Shown: positions 46,169 to 54,679, counted from the stretch's first letter. The stretch is DNA of 64,000 bases from Clostridia bacterium (GCA_030625885.1 DAOUPZ010000007.1:1-64000), one strand, 5' to 3'. Translations and numbers: made by a program. Notes: generated by a model from the letters alone, not told the origin.

Positions 46169-46264
46169 TTAGAAATCCCCCTTTTTTTAACCAAACTTAC
46201 CCCAGTCACAACAGATCCAGTAACGGTTAAGTTCACCTAAATAATTTTTTGGTCATCACCCCCT

Positions 46265-46325
46265 TTCGAAGTTTTTAGTGAAAAGTTATTCCTCAAATAC
46301 TCAAAACTTTCTCTAAAAACTTTTC
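46265..46325 (-). promoter_or_regulatory. Long hairpin in the 5' leader of the permease gene
   Basis: On the plus strand AAGTTTTTAGTGAAAAGTT (46269-46287) pairs with AAAACTTTCTCTAAAAACTT (46303-46322), with two to three irregularities, about 100 bases upstream of the permease start. The 306-base leader and promoter region holds no convincing gene. The hairpin lacks a T-run, so it may be regulatory or stabilising. I do not recognise a known riboswitch. Confidence 0.5.
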
Positions 46326-46475
46326 ATAAAATATTGTGATCAGGTGATGTCAGGTAAAGCACTCATAAATCTATAAGGGGTCTTCCTAATATAAAGATAT
46401 TATGTTGACACTTCTTTAATATATGTATGATTGATTTTTATGATTTAGAACACAGCATCTCCATGACAAAAATAA

Positions 46476-47480
46476 TTAGCAATTCTGCATATCCTTCATA
46501 ATTTGCGCGGCTCGATGCGCATATGTATGATATTGATAGACATACGCTTGCCCCTGACGTACAACTTTTTCCAGCTGGTCTTGATGATCTAAATAATAAG
46601 CCGTCCGCTCTATTGTCTCTTCCGGAGACTGACTCCATACTAAATGTTTATTATTTACAAAATACCGTTCTAATGAAGGACAGTATTGCGTTAAATGCAG
46701 CGCACCACATCCCAGCACTTCGAATACCCGACAGGATAACATCGTTTTCGAAGTCCCTACGGATTGAAGCCCTAAAGCAATCTTACAGGAAGCATATACT
46801 TCTTTCTCACATCCTGGGGGTAAAACCCCGCCATAATATTTTTCCGGTAACTGATAATACGCATTTTCTTGTAACCAACCGGAACCATACACTTTTAAAT
46901 TTGAATAACCTTTATCAATAATGGGTTTAAGAATATTATCAATTCCATTAATACGATATGAAAACGTTTCGGAATACGCTTTCATATTATAATTGTTAGC
47001 CAGTAAGCTTATATCGCTTTGATAAGCAGTAACAGGGTCCACATGATAATGTAAAAGCGGCCAACACGCAAATGGTAACAGGGAAGATTTCACACCATGT
47101 GTCTCATAGATAGAAAGCATTTCTTCCGCTGGCGTAAAAATGTAATCACAGCATTTTAACAAGGGAAATGACAGTGATTGAAATAATACCGGATCATCTG
47201 TCGCCCAGTAAGTATAACGAAAATTAAATTTACGTTTTAATTCATTAATTCGCTCCCCATATTCACTGATATTAATGTGCGGAATCCAAATATACCCAAA
47301 GCTAAACAAAATATCCGGCTTGAAATGTCGAATCTTTTGTTCTATCCTTTGGATCAATGAATCCGTATCATCTTGGTTCAACTCATACATCACTTCTTCC
47401 GCTTCACATCCTACGCTTAGAAATGCGTCCTTAAGCGGAAACGGGCTTTTAGGGTTAAAACTGACCACCAGAACCTTCAC
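46476..47480 (-). CDS. CgeB-like glycosyltransferase-family protein, copy 1
   Basis: 334 residues from a GTG with AAGGAGTG upstream. Resembles the CgeB / spore-maturation-protein family: N-terminal KVLVVSFNPKSPFP Rossmann opening, FNFRYTYWATDDPVLF, EEMLSIYETHGVKSSLLPFA, and the C-terminal glycosyltransferase-type half VFEVLGCGALHLTQYCPSLE. CgeB in Bacillus affects the spore crust sugars. It is a paralogue of the next gene upstream, 14 bases away, and the two form one operon. The acceptor is unknown. Confidence 0.85.
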   Translation of the reverse strand: MKVLVVSFNPKSPFPLKDAFLSVGCEAEEVMYELNQDDTDSLIQRIEQKIRHFKPDILFSFGYIWIPHINISEYGERINELKRKFNFRYTYWATDDPVLFQSLSFPLLKCCDYIFTPAEEMLSIYETHGVKSSLLPFACWPLLHYHVDPVTAYQSDISLLANNYNMKAYSETFSYRINGIDNILKPIIDKGYSNLKVYGSGWLQENAYYQLPEKYYGGVLPPGCEKEVYASCKIALGLQSVGTSKTMLSCRVFEVLGCGALHLTQYCPSLERYFVNNKHLVWSQSPEETIERTAYYLDHQDQLEKVVRQGQAYVYQYHTYAHRAAQIMKDMQNC

Positions 47481-47494
47481 TTTATTTCACTCCT

Positions 47495-48502
47495 TTATAT
47501 ATATTCATTAATATGCTTCATTGTGACACGGGCACGATCAACAAAGGTATGATAACGATAAACATAAGCCTGACCCTGCAAAGCAATTTTTTCCCGCTCC
47601 CTTTCATGGGTCAGGTAATATTGCACCAATTCCTCAGTTTCCGCTGCTGACTCACTCCAAACCAGGTGTACTTTATTTTTAAAATAAGTTTCCAATGCAG
47701 GTGAATATTGTGTTAAATGAAAGGCCCCACACCCCAGTACTTCAAAAACCCGGCAAGAAATCATCGTTCTAGAATTATCTACCGATTGAAATCCCAGTGC
47801 AATTTTCGTAGATGCATAAACCTGGGGTTCTTTTCCAGGCATTAAAAACCCCCCGCAGATATCTTCCCGCAAAGGGTAGTAGGTATCTTTTTCTCCCCAC
47901 CAATACCCCCATACTTTAATATCACATCCATTTTCTACCACCGGTTTTAAAATGTCTTCAACGCCTCGCAAGCGAAAGTTTTTAGGACCGTTTTTCGTAT
48001 TATAGTTGTTAGCAATCAAAACCAGATCATGTTTATATTGCGCCAAGGGCAACACCCGCCTGTGGATTGACGGCCAACATCCAAACATCAACAAAGCCGC
48101 TGAACATCCATATTGCTCATATTTGAGAATTAATTCTTCCGCAGTTGTCAACGCTAAATCACAACACCCAGTTTTAATAATTGGTAACGAAAGTTGTTCA
48201 AACCCCGGCGGATCATCCATATTCCAGTAAATATGACGAATGCCCTTCGTCTCCCGCAAATGATTGATAGCTGCTGCAAATTGACAAAGATCAAATTCCG
48301 GGAACAGCCAATAACCATAACTAAAAATGATATCCGGCTTAAATTTTTCAACCCGAGCATTAAGACTAGAAATAAATTCCGGAAATGTTTCTTTATTGAC
48401 CCCTAAAACAATTTTATCTGTAGGATGCCCTAACTTCCTAAACCCCTCTGCCATAAACTGTAAACCTGCTGCTTTATTAAAATTGATAAATAGAATTTTC
48501 AT
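47495..48502 (-). CDS. CgeB-like glycosyltransferase-family protein, copy 2
   Basis: 335 residues from the ATG with AAGGAGGCG upstream. Same layout as the downstream paralogue: KILFINFNKAAGLQFMAEGF, HIYWNMDDPPGFEQLSLPI, EELILKYEQYGCSAALLMFG, and VFEVLGCGAFHLTQYSPALE with the conserved acidic/His surroundings of a nucleotide-sugar site. The pair clearly arose by tandem duplication and then diverged; both are intact. Confidence 0.85.
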   Translation of the reverse strand: MKILFINFNKAAGLQFMAEGFRKLGHPTDKIVLGVNKETFPEFISSLNARVEKFKPDIIFSYGYWLFPEFDLCQFAAAINHLRETKGIRHIYWNMDDPPGFEQLSLPIIKTGCCDLALTTAEELILKYEQYGCSAALLMFGCWPSIHRRVLPLAQYKHDLVLIANNYNTKNGPKNFRLRGVEDILKPVVENGCDIKVWGYWWGEKDTYYPLREDICGGFLMPGKEPQVYASTKIALGFQSVDNSRTMISCRVFEVLGCGAFHLTQYSPALETYFKNKVHLVWSESAAETEELVQYYLTHEREREKIALQGQAYVYRYHTFVDRARVTMKHINEYI

Positions 48503-48660
48503 TGGTTTCGCCTCCTTTTAGCCTTAATCAAAAATGTTCCTGCAATTTAGAATATGTCTTGATGCTAATATTGGTGCAATTAACAATAATATTTATATTT
48601 AACATAAAAAGGAAAATGATATAGCAAAAGCGTTAAGCTATATATCATTCAATAAAGAAC

Positions 48661-48714
48661 TTACATTGCAGGTTTGCAGGAAAAGCGAAGGAAAGATGGA
48701 GCCATTCTAAGTGT
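48661..48714 (+). repeat. Hairpin repeat family E, copy 4 (hairpin removed)
   Basis: TTACATTGCAGGTTTGCAGG, AAAAGCGAAGGAAAGATGG joined directly to AGCCATTCTAAGTGTA. The 35-nt hairpin and its flanks are missing, leaving ATGG-AG-CCAT. A precise-looking deletion derivative of copies 1 and 2. Confidence 0.75.
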
Positions 48715-48797
48715 ATAAACCTTAATGCAATTTATATGATTATGCTTTTTATGAAAACAAAAAAGACTAGCCAATAGACTAATCTTTCACCTTTCCT

Positions 48798-49373
48798 CTA
48801 AGTAGCAGGGATCATCTCATTTTCCGTGATAATCCAATCAACGGGTATATCGTGCTTTTCGACAGGTACAGCCTCAACTAATTGACAATCAAAAGATAAG
48901 GCCACCAAAAGGGGGCATTTTTTAAAGGATGCTAAAAAGCGATCATAATAGCCGGCACCATACCCCACCCGACCCCCCTGGCGGTCAAACGCAATGCCCG
49001 GCATAAGAATTAAATCAATTTCCTGAGGATCAATAACCGATAGCCGTTCTTTAGGCGGTTCCAATAAACCGATACGACCTTGCGGCTGCAAGTCTAATTT
49101 TGGGTCCTTAATCTCAGATATCAATAATTCCTTGCTCTTAGGCATGCAAACCGGTACAACCACTCTTTTTCCGAGTGCTAAACTTTCTGCAATAAAAGGC
49201 AGCGTCGCAACTTCTGAACCAAAACCAACATAAGTCATGATGACTAAACTCTGCTGAAAGAGAACCATTTCCCGCAATCGGCTCATTATTTTCTGACTTT
49301 TTTCCTCAATCTCTTCCGTTTTCATCTCTTCACGTAAAGCCAAAACCGCTTTACGAATAACATTCTTTTCCAA
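48798..49373 (-). CDS. 5-formyltetrahydrofolate cyclo-ligase
   Basis: 191 residues from TTG at 49373 (AAAGGAGTGAGTTAT upstream); an ATG eight codons earlier lacks a site. ATP-dependent conversion of 5-formyl-THF to 5,10-methenyl-THF. Motifs: RKAVLALREEM near the N-terminus, VVPVCMP, and the substrate/ATP loop LMPGIAFDRQGGRVGYGAGYYDRFL. One-carbon folate metabolism, relevant to an anaerobe with formate-linked pathways. Confidence 0.93.
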   Translation of the reverse strand: MEKNVIRKAVLALREEMKTEEIEEKSQKIMSRLREMVLFQQSLVIMTYVGFGSEVATLPFIAESLALGKRVVVPVCMPKSKELLISEIKDPKLDLQPQGRIGLLEPPKERLSVIDPQEIDLILMPGIAFDRQGGRVGYGAGYYDRFLASFKKCPLLVALSFDCQLVEAVPVEKHDIPVDWIITENEMIPAT

Positions 49374-49740
49374 ATAACTCACTCCTTTCTCTTTCATCTA
49401 ATCTTTTTGTCTTTTCCTTTAAGCTGACAACTAATAACTGATAGCTAAACGCCAGTCTTTATATTTGAGTTCAAACCATCTAATTTTTGTCTGTATATCT
49501 CATGTAATATAATTATTGAAGCTATATATTATCCTATCATTTTTTTCTTAGGATACGAAAGTACAAATGACAGCAAAAAAATACTATAAAAATTCAAGAA
49601 TTCCCTTTTGTGATAAACGTGTCTATATTTTAAGCACTTTTTTATTTATTTAAACCAAAATTTTATTGAGGTAACGTAGAAAAATTATACTAAAATCAAA
49701 GCATAAAGAGCAATATAAATATATCAAAGGGGATAGAACT
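49374..49740. other. Intergenic region with a short heptad remnant
   Basis: Near 49422-49450 the units GACAACT, AATAACT, GATAGCT, AAACGCC follow in 7-base register. Otherwise AT-rich; the promoter of the next plus gene lies near its 3' end (AAAGGGGATAGAACT is that gene's ribosome site). Confidence 0.5.
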
Positions 49741-50169
49741 ATGATGTTTAGAAGAAAAAATGCTTGCCTGCCATATAACGACAAAATCATACTAGAACTG
49801 ATTAACACCGCTATGAAAAAACCCATTTCTCGCACTCTATTTAACACCTATAAAACAAAAGGGCTAAGCATTGTTAGTGATAAAAATGTGATTATGATTA
49901 AGATATTTGGAGACACACAAAATGCCAACCCTATTTGTCTATTAACACAAGATCTATTTAAAGAAGTTGATATAAAAACAATGGAAGATAATTTTTTTGA
50001 TCCTACCCATCAAACCATTTCCTTGTTCTGGTTTCTAAACCCACAAGTGATCAAAGATAGTTATTACGAACTCAAAAAACATTCTACCATCTTACACATC
50101 AGTCAAGATGTAAACGATATGGTTTTTGAAACCGAAGAAACCGCTTCATATCTTCCACGTGCCATATAA
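49741..50169 (+). CDS. Protein of unknown function
   Basis: 142 residues, soluble, behind AAAGGGGATAGAACT. Not recognised. N-terminal RRKNACLPYNDKIILELINT, central mixed alpha/beta (SDKNVIMIKIFGD), C-terminal SQDVNDMVFETEETASYLP. No membrane segments or metal motif. It has its own promoter region and terminator; the adjacent selenium-related genes may be coincidental. Confidence 0.65.
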   Translation: MMFRRKNACLPYNDKIILELINTAMKKPISRTLFNTYKTKGLSIVSDKNVIMIKIFGDTQNANPICLLTQDLFKEVDIKTMEDNFFDPTHQTISLFWFLNPQVIKDSYYELKKHSTILHISQDVNDMVFETEETASYLPRAI

Positions 50170-50171
50170 CA

Positions 50172-50206
50172 ATAAGAAAGACATCCTAGGATGTCTTTCT
50201 TATTGT
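50172..50206. terminator. Bidirectional terminator
   Basis: AATAAGAAAGACATCC pairs with GGATGTCTTTCTTATT, between convergent genes. Confidence 0.88.
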
Positions 50207-50213
50207 CTCCAAT

Positions 50214-51359
50214 TTATATACACTTTAAAATGCTGTCTACTGCATAATCAACATCTTCTACCGTATTAAAATGACTGAAGCTAAATCGAACCGTTCCATC
50301 TGGAAAAGTTCCCAGCGTTTTATGCGCTGATGGGGCACAATGCAACCCACAACGGGTCATGATTCCAAAATCCTTACACAATCTATGAGCGATTTCCCCA
50401 TTATCATGTTTAAAAAAATCAATCGATACCAACGCCGTTCTCCCATCAATTCCTTTTTTACCCACAAGTCTAATATCAACCATATTATTAACTTTTTCTA
50501 AAAAACGATCTAAGAGAAACAATTCTTCTTCCCTTATCGACTTTACAGTTTGCGCCATTACATATCTCAAGGCTGTATTTAAACCATAAATCCCCGGGAT
50601 ATTCATCGTTCCTGCTTCAAACTTATCGGGCATATACTCCGGTTGAATTTCTATTTCGGAAAGACTTCCTGTCCCCCCTTCTATCAATGTCGTCATTTGC
50701 TTAATGAGTCGGTCATTCACAATAAAACCACCAATGCCTTGCGGGCCCAGGAGGCTTTTGTGCCCTGTAAATCCAATGGCATCCGCATTTAAAGTCTTGT
50801 AATCCATATCCAAAAAGCCGGCTGTCTGAGCACTATCAATAATAAAAAACAATCCCTGCTCCTGACAAATTCTCCCCACCTTTTCCAGATCAAGCAGGGT
50901 TCCGCATACGTTGGATGCATGCGTCATAATGACAGCTCTGGTATTAGGTTTGATGTATTTCACCACATCATCTGCATTTAATTCTCCCATTTCGTTACAG
51001 GGTACTTTAGAAAATTCTACTTTCCTACTTTCCAATGCATTTAAAGGCCTCATAACAGCATTATGTTCCATTGAAGATACAATGACATGATCCCCTTCTT
51101 TTAATATCCCTTTTATTAGAATGTTCATGCTTTCCGTAATATTTTTTGTAAAAACAACGTTTTCCGGCTGATCAAAATTAAAAAGTTCGCAAATTAATTC
51201 TCTGGTTTCAAATACAATATTCTCAGCTTCAAAAGAAGTTGCATAAGCCCCTCTATTGATATTACAGCCCACATTGATTAAATAATCTGCCATACGTTCC
51301 CCAACCCCCGGTGCTTTAGGAAAAGACGTGGCACCATTATCCAAATATAGATTTCTCAT
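50214..51359 (-). CDS. Class V aminotransferase / cysteine-desulfurase family protein, selenium-associated
   Basis: 381 residues from the ATG at 51359 (GGAGTG upstream). NLYLDNGATSFPKAPGVGER opens the PLP fold; HNAVMRPL, DSAQTAGFLDMD and the PLP lysine in GFTGHKSLLGPQG follow. The Cys-bearing loop is TRCGLHCAPSAHKTLGT, the position of the sulfur-accepting Cys. This subgroup (cysteine desulfurase family protein) often neighbours yedE, yedF and DUF3343 genes in selenium-using bacteria, as here, divergently. A selenocysteine lyase-like or persulfide role is plausible. Confidence 0.88.
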   Translation of the reverse strand: MRNLYLDNGATSFPKAPGVGERMADYLINVGCNINRGAYATSFEAENIVFETRELICELFNFDQPENVVFTKNITESMNILIKGILKEGDHVIVSSMEHNAVMRPLNALESRKVEFSKVPCNEMGELNADDVVKYIKPNTRAVIMTHASNVCGTLLDLEKVGRICQEQGLFFIIDSAQTAGFLDMDYKTLNADAIGFTGHKSLLGPQGIGGFIVNDRLIKQMTTLIEGGTGSLSEIEIQPEYMPDKFEAGTMNIPGIYGLNTALRYVMAQTVKSIREEELFLLDRFLEKVNNMVDIRLVGKKGIDGRTALVSIDFFKHDNGEIAHRLCKDFGIMTRCGLHCAPSAHKTLGTFPDGTVRFSFSHFNTVEDVDYAVDSILKCI

Positions 51360-51595
51360 CAACAATCACTCCTATTAATTAATAATTATCAATTTTTCAT
51401 AATTCAATACTTTGACTCTAATATTAATTATAAATAACCCAAAATAATATTTATAGGTTATTTAAAAATTTATTTATAGAAAATATTTATACTTAGCTAA
51501 CTGATGATAAATAATCTCTATTATACATTACTCAATTAAAATGTTAAAATTATTTTGCAATTTTAATTTTTTTACAAATACTAGGAGGGATTTTT

Positions 51596-52687
51596 ATGGA
51601 AGGTAAAAAAGGAATTATATTTGGAGGGGCTATTGTAGGTATACTGTCCGTGTTACTGGTATATTTAGGTAATCCTGCCAACATGGGTTTCTGTATCGCA
51701 TGTTTTATCAGAGACATCGCCGGTGGCATTGGCATGCACCGAGCAGCTGTTGTGCAATACATTCGCCCCGAAATCATCGGCCTGGTTTTAGGTGCATTTC
51801 TACTGGCTCTTAAAAACAGAGAATTTGAATCAAGAGGCGGCTCTGCTCCATTTACACGTTTTGTATTAGGTATTGCCGTTATGATTGGCGCTTTAATGTT
51901 CTTAGGATGTCCTTTAAGAATGGTATTACGACTGGCGGGCGGCGATTTAAATGCATTAATAGGTATTGCCGGATTTGTAGTAGGCATCTTCGGCGGCGTA
52001 TATTTCTTAAATAAAGGATTTAACTTAAAAAGAAATTATAAAATGCCAAAATCAGAAGGTTATTTGTTCCCAATAGTCAATGTAGGCCTATTCGCTTTAT
52101 TGTTAGCTGCACCCGCATTTTTATTCTTCAGTGAAAAAGGCCCTGGTGCTGCTCATGCATCAATCTGGATCTCATTAATCGTTGGCGTTATCGTAGGGGC
52201 AATCGCACAAAGAACAAGACTTTGCATGGTTGGCGGAACGAGAGATATGATTCTTTTTAAAGACAGCTATCTTCTTTCAGGTTTTCTTTCCATATTGGCA
52301 TTTGCATTCATTGCAAACTTCTTCATGGGATATTTCAATGTTGGGTTTGCCGGTCAACCTGTAGCACATGTAGATGGTTTATGGAATTTCTTAGGCATGG
52401 TGTTAGTTGGATGGGCTTCAGTATTATTAGGTGGCTGCCCACTAAGACAGTTAATATTAGCAGGAGAAGGAAATACGGATTCTGTTGTAGCTGTTATGGG
52501 TATGCTGGTTGGTGCAGCAATTTGTCATAACTTTGGCTTGGCATCCAGCCCTAAAGGACCTACGCCTAACGGGCAAATAGCCGTCATCATTTGTTTTGTT
52601 ATAATTGCAATTATCTCCTATTTAAATTCAGAAATGCTCTCAAGTCAATCTGATCTTAAATCACAAAGTACGTTAAGCAAATCTTAA
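51596..52687 (+). CDS. yedE: YedE-type selenium-metabolism membrane transporter
   Basis: 363 residues with AGGAGGGATTTTT before the ATG. Two homologous halves of membrane helices, each with YeeE/YedE Cys motifs: MGFCIACFIRD and GCPLRMVLRLAGGDLNALIG in the first, QRTRLCMVGGTRD and GCPLRQLILAGEGNTD in the second. In selenium-using genomes this family accompanies yedF and selD, and it is thought to move a selenium or sulfur species across the membrane. It heads an operon with yedF and the DUF3343 gene. Confidence 0.92.
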   Translation: MEGKKGIIFGGAIVGILSVLLVYLGNPANMGFCIACFIRDIAGGIGMHRAAVVQYIRPEIIGLVLGAFLLALKNREFESRGGSAPFTRFVLGIAVMIGALMFLGCPLRMVLRLAGGDLNALIGIAGFVVGIFGGVYFLNKGFNLKRNYKMPKSEGYLFPIVNVGLFALLLAAPAFLFFSEKGPGAAHASIWISLIVGVIVGAIAQRTRLCMVGGTRDMILFKDSYLLSGFLSILAFAFIANFFMGYFNVGFAGQPVAHVDGLWNFLGMVLVGWASVLLGGCPLRQLILAGEGNTDSVVAVMGMLVGAAICHNFGLASSPKGPTPNGQIAVIICFVIIAIISYLNSEMLSSQSDLKSQSTLSKS

Positions 52688-52752
52688 TTTATTGAGGAAC
52701 GAGGAACAAATAAAGAAGGAAAAAAAATTAAAAACTGAAAGGAGCAAGTACC

Positions 52753-52959
52753 ATGATAAAAGTTGATACATGCGGTATGGGCTGTCCACAACCCGTTTTA
52801 ATGACCAAAAAAGCTTTAGACCAAAATCCAGAAGGTGCAGATATCATCGTTGATAACAATACGGCTAAAGGCAATGTAGAAAGATTCATAAAGAATGCAG
52901 GCTATCAAATGGAAATAATAGAAGATGGTGAAACTTTTATGATTAGTGCGAGGAAATAA
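52753..52959 (+). CDS. yedF: TusA-like selenium/sulfur carrier (YedF N-terminal domain only)
   Basis: 68 residues with AAAGGAG upstream. TusA/SirA fold with the carrier cysteine in DTCGMGCPQPVLMTKKALDQ (CPxP motif). Full YedF proteins carry a second DsrE-like domain of about 100 residues; that domain is absent here, so this is the carrier domain alone. It probably ferries persulfide or perselenide sulfur/selenium between the desulfurase and acceptors. Three bases separate it from the next gene. Confidence 0.88.
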   Translation: MIKVDTCGMGCPQPVLMTKKALDQNPEGADIIVDNNTAKGNVERFIKNAGYQMEIIEDGETFMISARK

Positions 52960-52962
52960 GAC

Positions 52963-53199
52963 ATGGAATATACAGTCATATTTTTCACACATTCCGGCGC
53001 CATAAAATTTGATCGAAAACTAAAAGCAAAAAATATTAATTGTGAATTAATGCCCGTGCCAAGAAGCTTAAGCTCTAATTGCGGTATTGGCGCTAAGATC
53101 GTTTTCGATGGCGATTTAAGGGATATTATAGATGATGAAGTCGAAAAGATTTTTCAAACGCAAGATCATCAAAAAGAATTGGTTTATGAAGCAGAATGA
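52963..53199 (+). CDS. DUF3343 putative Se/S carrier protein
   Basis: 78 residues. Family pattern: YTVIFFTHSGAIKFDRKLKA, then ELMPVPRSLSSNCGIGAKIV with the single conserved Cys. DUF3343 genes follow yedF in many selenium-using anaerobes. Its ATG follows the yedF stop after three bases, so translation is likely coupled. The Cys is a candidate carrier site; the biochemical role is not established. Confidence 0.9.
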   Translation: MEYTVIFFTHSGAIKFDRKLKAKNINCELMPVPRSLSSNCGIGAKIVFDGDLRDIIDDEVEKIFQTQDHQKELVYEAE

Positions 53200-53242
53200 A
53201 AAATAACGCTAATTGTTTAAACAATTAGCGTTATTTTTTTCA
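53199..53242 (+). terminator. Terminator of the yedE operon
   Basis: AAAAATAACGCTAATTGTTT followed by AAACAATTAGCGTTATTTTT; a perfect stem of about 20 bp. It separates the selenium operon from the mop gene. Confidence 0.92.
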
Positions 53243-53326
53243 TAAGTTTAAAATGAAATGCTTATTAATTTATTGAAAAAATCTATGTATAAAAAACAAT
53301 CTATAAATCATACTAATAGTAGTTAA

Positions 53327-53356
53327 TACGATATGGTAATTAATTGGTATATCGTA
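53327..53356. promoter_or_regulatory. Palindromic candidate operator before the mop gene
   Basis: TACGATAT (53327-53334), 14 bases, ATATCGTA (53349-53356). It resembles in style molybdate-regulator sites (CGxTATA-N-TATAxCG), but no ModE gene is present in the window. It lies 33 bases before the mop start codon. Function inferred. Confidence 0.5.
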
Positions 53357-53388
53357 AATTAAACCAATAATAATAAGGAGGATTTTTC

Positions 53389-53607
53389 ATGGAAGCTGGT
53401 GTAAGAAATCAACTGGTTGGTAAAGTACAAGAAATCAAAGCGGATGATGTGATGGCGCAAATTAAAATGACTGTCGATGGCTGAGCAGGTAATCCATTGA
53501 TTACGTCCGTGATGACGAATGAAAGTTTACAAGATTCAGGATTTAAAGAAGGAGATAATGTTGAAGCTTTAATTAAAGCCATCAACGTTGTTTTTGTAAA
53601 ACATTAA
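53389..53607 (+). CDS. mop: Mop molybdate/molybdopterin-binding protein with in-frame UGA (candidate selenoprotein)
   Basis: ATG at 53389 follows AAGGAGGATTTTTC. The frame is 72 codons with one internal TGA at codon 32 (53482-53484). Before it: ARNQL-type opening VRNQLVGKVQEIKADDVMAQ; after it: NPLITSVMTNESLQDSGFKE and AINVVFVKH. Both halves match the Mop/TOBE family (about 68 residues), so the normal protein spans the TGA. Without UGA decoding, neither half is a functional Mop. No ribosome site or start supports a second gene. A hairpin fitting the bacterial SECIS pattern lies 10-37 bases after the TGA. The gene is flanked by selenium-carrier genes and modCBA. Mop proteins form oligomers that bind molybdate. 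A recent nonsense mutation is the alternative. Confidence 0.72.
53495..53521 (+). promoter_or_regulatory. Candidate bacterial SECIS hairpin in the mop gene
   Basis: CATT (53495-53498) pairs with AATG (53518-53521); a five-base bulge GATTA; CGTC (53504-53507) pairs with GACG (53514-53517); apical loop CGTGAT. The loop starts 23 bases after the TGA and has G at its second position, as required in published bacterial SECIS models. The stem is short, so evidence is modest. Confidence 0.45.
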
Positions 53608-53637
53608 GAAAGACAGCCTAAGGCTGTCTTTCTTATT
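53605..53637. terminator. Bidirectional terminator between mop and modC
   Basis: AAGAAAGACAGCC pairs with GGCTGTCTTTCTT, overlapping the stop codons of both convergent genes. Confidence 0.9.
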
Positions 53638-54679
53638 TAAATACATGTACCGCAGTGGTCTTAAAAATCGCAGCAATTTGTCGTCCCGGAGAAAGTTCCA
53701 TTTCTTCTGCACCCTTCTTCGTAATAAATGCCACCAGGGGTATGCCTGCATCTAATTTAACCTTAACTAAAGGGCCTTGCGGAATGATTTCCTCAACACA
53801 ACATTTTAAGACGTTCTGTGCTGTCGTTTCTATATTGACCTGAGTCAAAATAATATCTTCCGGACGCACCGCAATATTCACTTTGCCATCCTCTTCTGTA
53901 AGAACTCTTAAATGCACATCGCCAATCTGAACCACTTTTTGTCCATTAACTTCCTTGACCTGACCTTCATAAATGTTTTCCATTCCTACAAAACTAGCCA
54001 CAAAATGCGTTTTAGGCTTATAAAACACCTCCTGTGGCGTTCCCACTTGAATCATTTTCCCTTTACGCATAATACCGATCCGATCCGCAAGTACCAGCGC
54101 CTCATTGAAATCATGGGTAATATGAATGGTTGTCGTTTTAATCTGCTCATGAATTCCCTTTAATTCCTGCATAAAATTTTCTTTGGTACGAGGATCAAGC
54201 GCACTCAAAGGCTCATCCAATAATAATACATCCGGCTCAGTCACCAGTGCCCGAGCAATCGCTACCCGCTGCTGTTCTCCACCGCTTAGCGTAGAAGGAT
54301 AGCGTTCCAGTAAATGACCAATACCAAGAAGCGTTACCATTTTTTCCAGTTGCGCTTCCATCACCTTTTGGGGAGTCTTCCTTATTTTTAGGCCAAAAAG
54401 AATATTCTTTCTCACATTCAAATGAGGAAAAAGCATATAATCCTGATAAACAAAAGCAATGTTACGCTCTTCCGGGTAGCACGTGGTAATATCTGCCCCA
54501 TCAAAATAAATTTGTCCTCGATCCGGTTTATACATCCCCGCAACCGTTTCCAGAATCACTGTTTTCCCGGTACCTGTCGGCCCTAGAATAACAAAATACT
54601 CATGATCATTGATGATTAAATTGATATCATCAAGATGAAAATCACCTAATCGCTTGGAAACATTTCTTAATTCAATCAT
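53633..54679 (-). CDS. modC: Molybdate (or tungstate) ABC transporter ATP-binding protein
   Basis: 348 residues from the ATG at 54679 (GGAGTAGAGAA upstream). The longer frame to 54742 runs into heptad repeat and is not credible. Walker A GPTGTGKT, signature LSGGEQQRVAIARAL, Walker B VLLLDEPLSALDP, H-loop ITHDFNEAL. C-terminal TOBE domain (about 270-345) with CVEEIIPQGPLVKVKLDAG, the anion-sensing part. It energises oxyanion import with ModB and ModA; Mo versus W cannot be decided by eye. Confidence 0.93.
   Translation of the reverse strand: MIELRNVSKRLGDFHLDDINLIINDHEYFVILGPTGTGKTVILETVAGMYKPDRGQIYFDGADITTCYPEERNIAFVYQDYMLFPHLNVRKNILFGLKIRKTPQKVMEAQLEKMVTLLGIGHLLERYPSTLSGGEQQRVAIARALVTEPDVLLLDEPLSALDPRTKENFMQELKGIHEQIKTTTIHITHDFNEALVLADRIGIMRKGKMIQVGTPQEVFYKPKTHFVASFVGMENIYEGQVKEVNGQKVVQIGDVHLRVLTEEDGKVNIAVRPEDIILTQVNIETTAQNVLKCCVEEIIPQGPLVKVKLDAGIPLVAFITKKGAEEMELSPGRQIAAIFKTTAVHVFK

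Noticed and set aside
53488-53503. Perfect hairpin GTAATC-CATT-GATTAC directly after the mop UGA as the SECIS
   Set aside because: Its loop starts only about ten bases after the UGA and lacks an early G, outside the bacterial SECIS limits; the CGTC/GACG hairpin further down fits better. The two are mutually exclusive.
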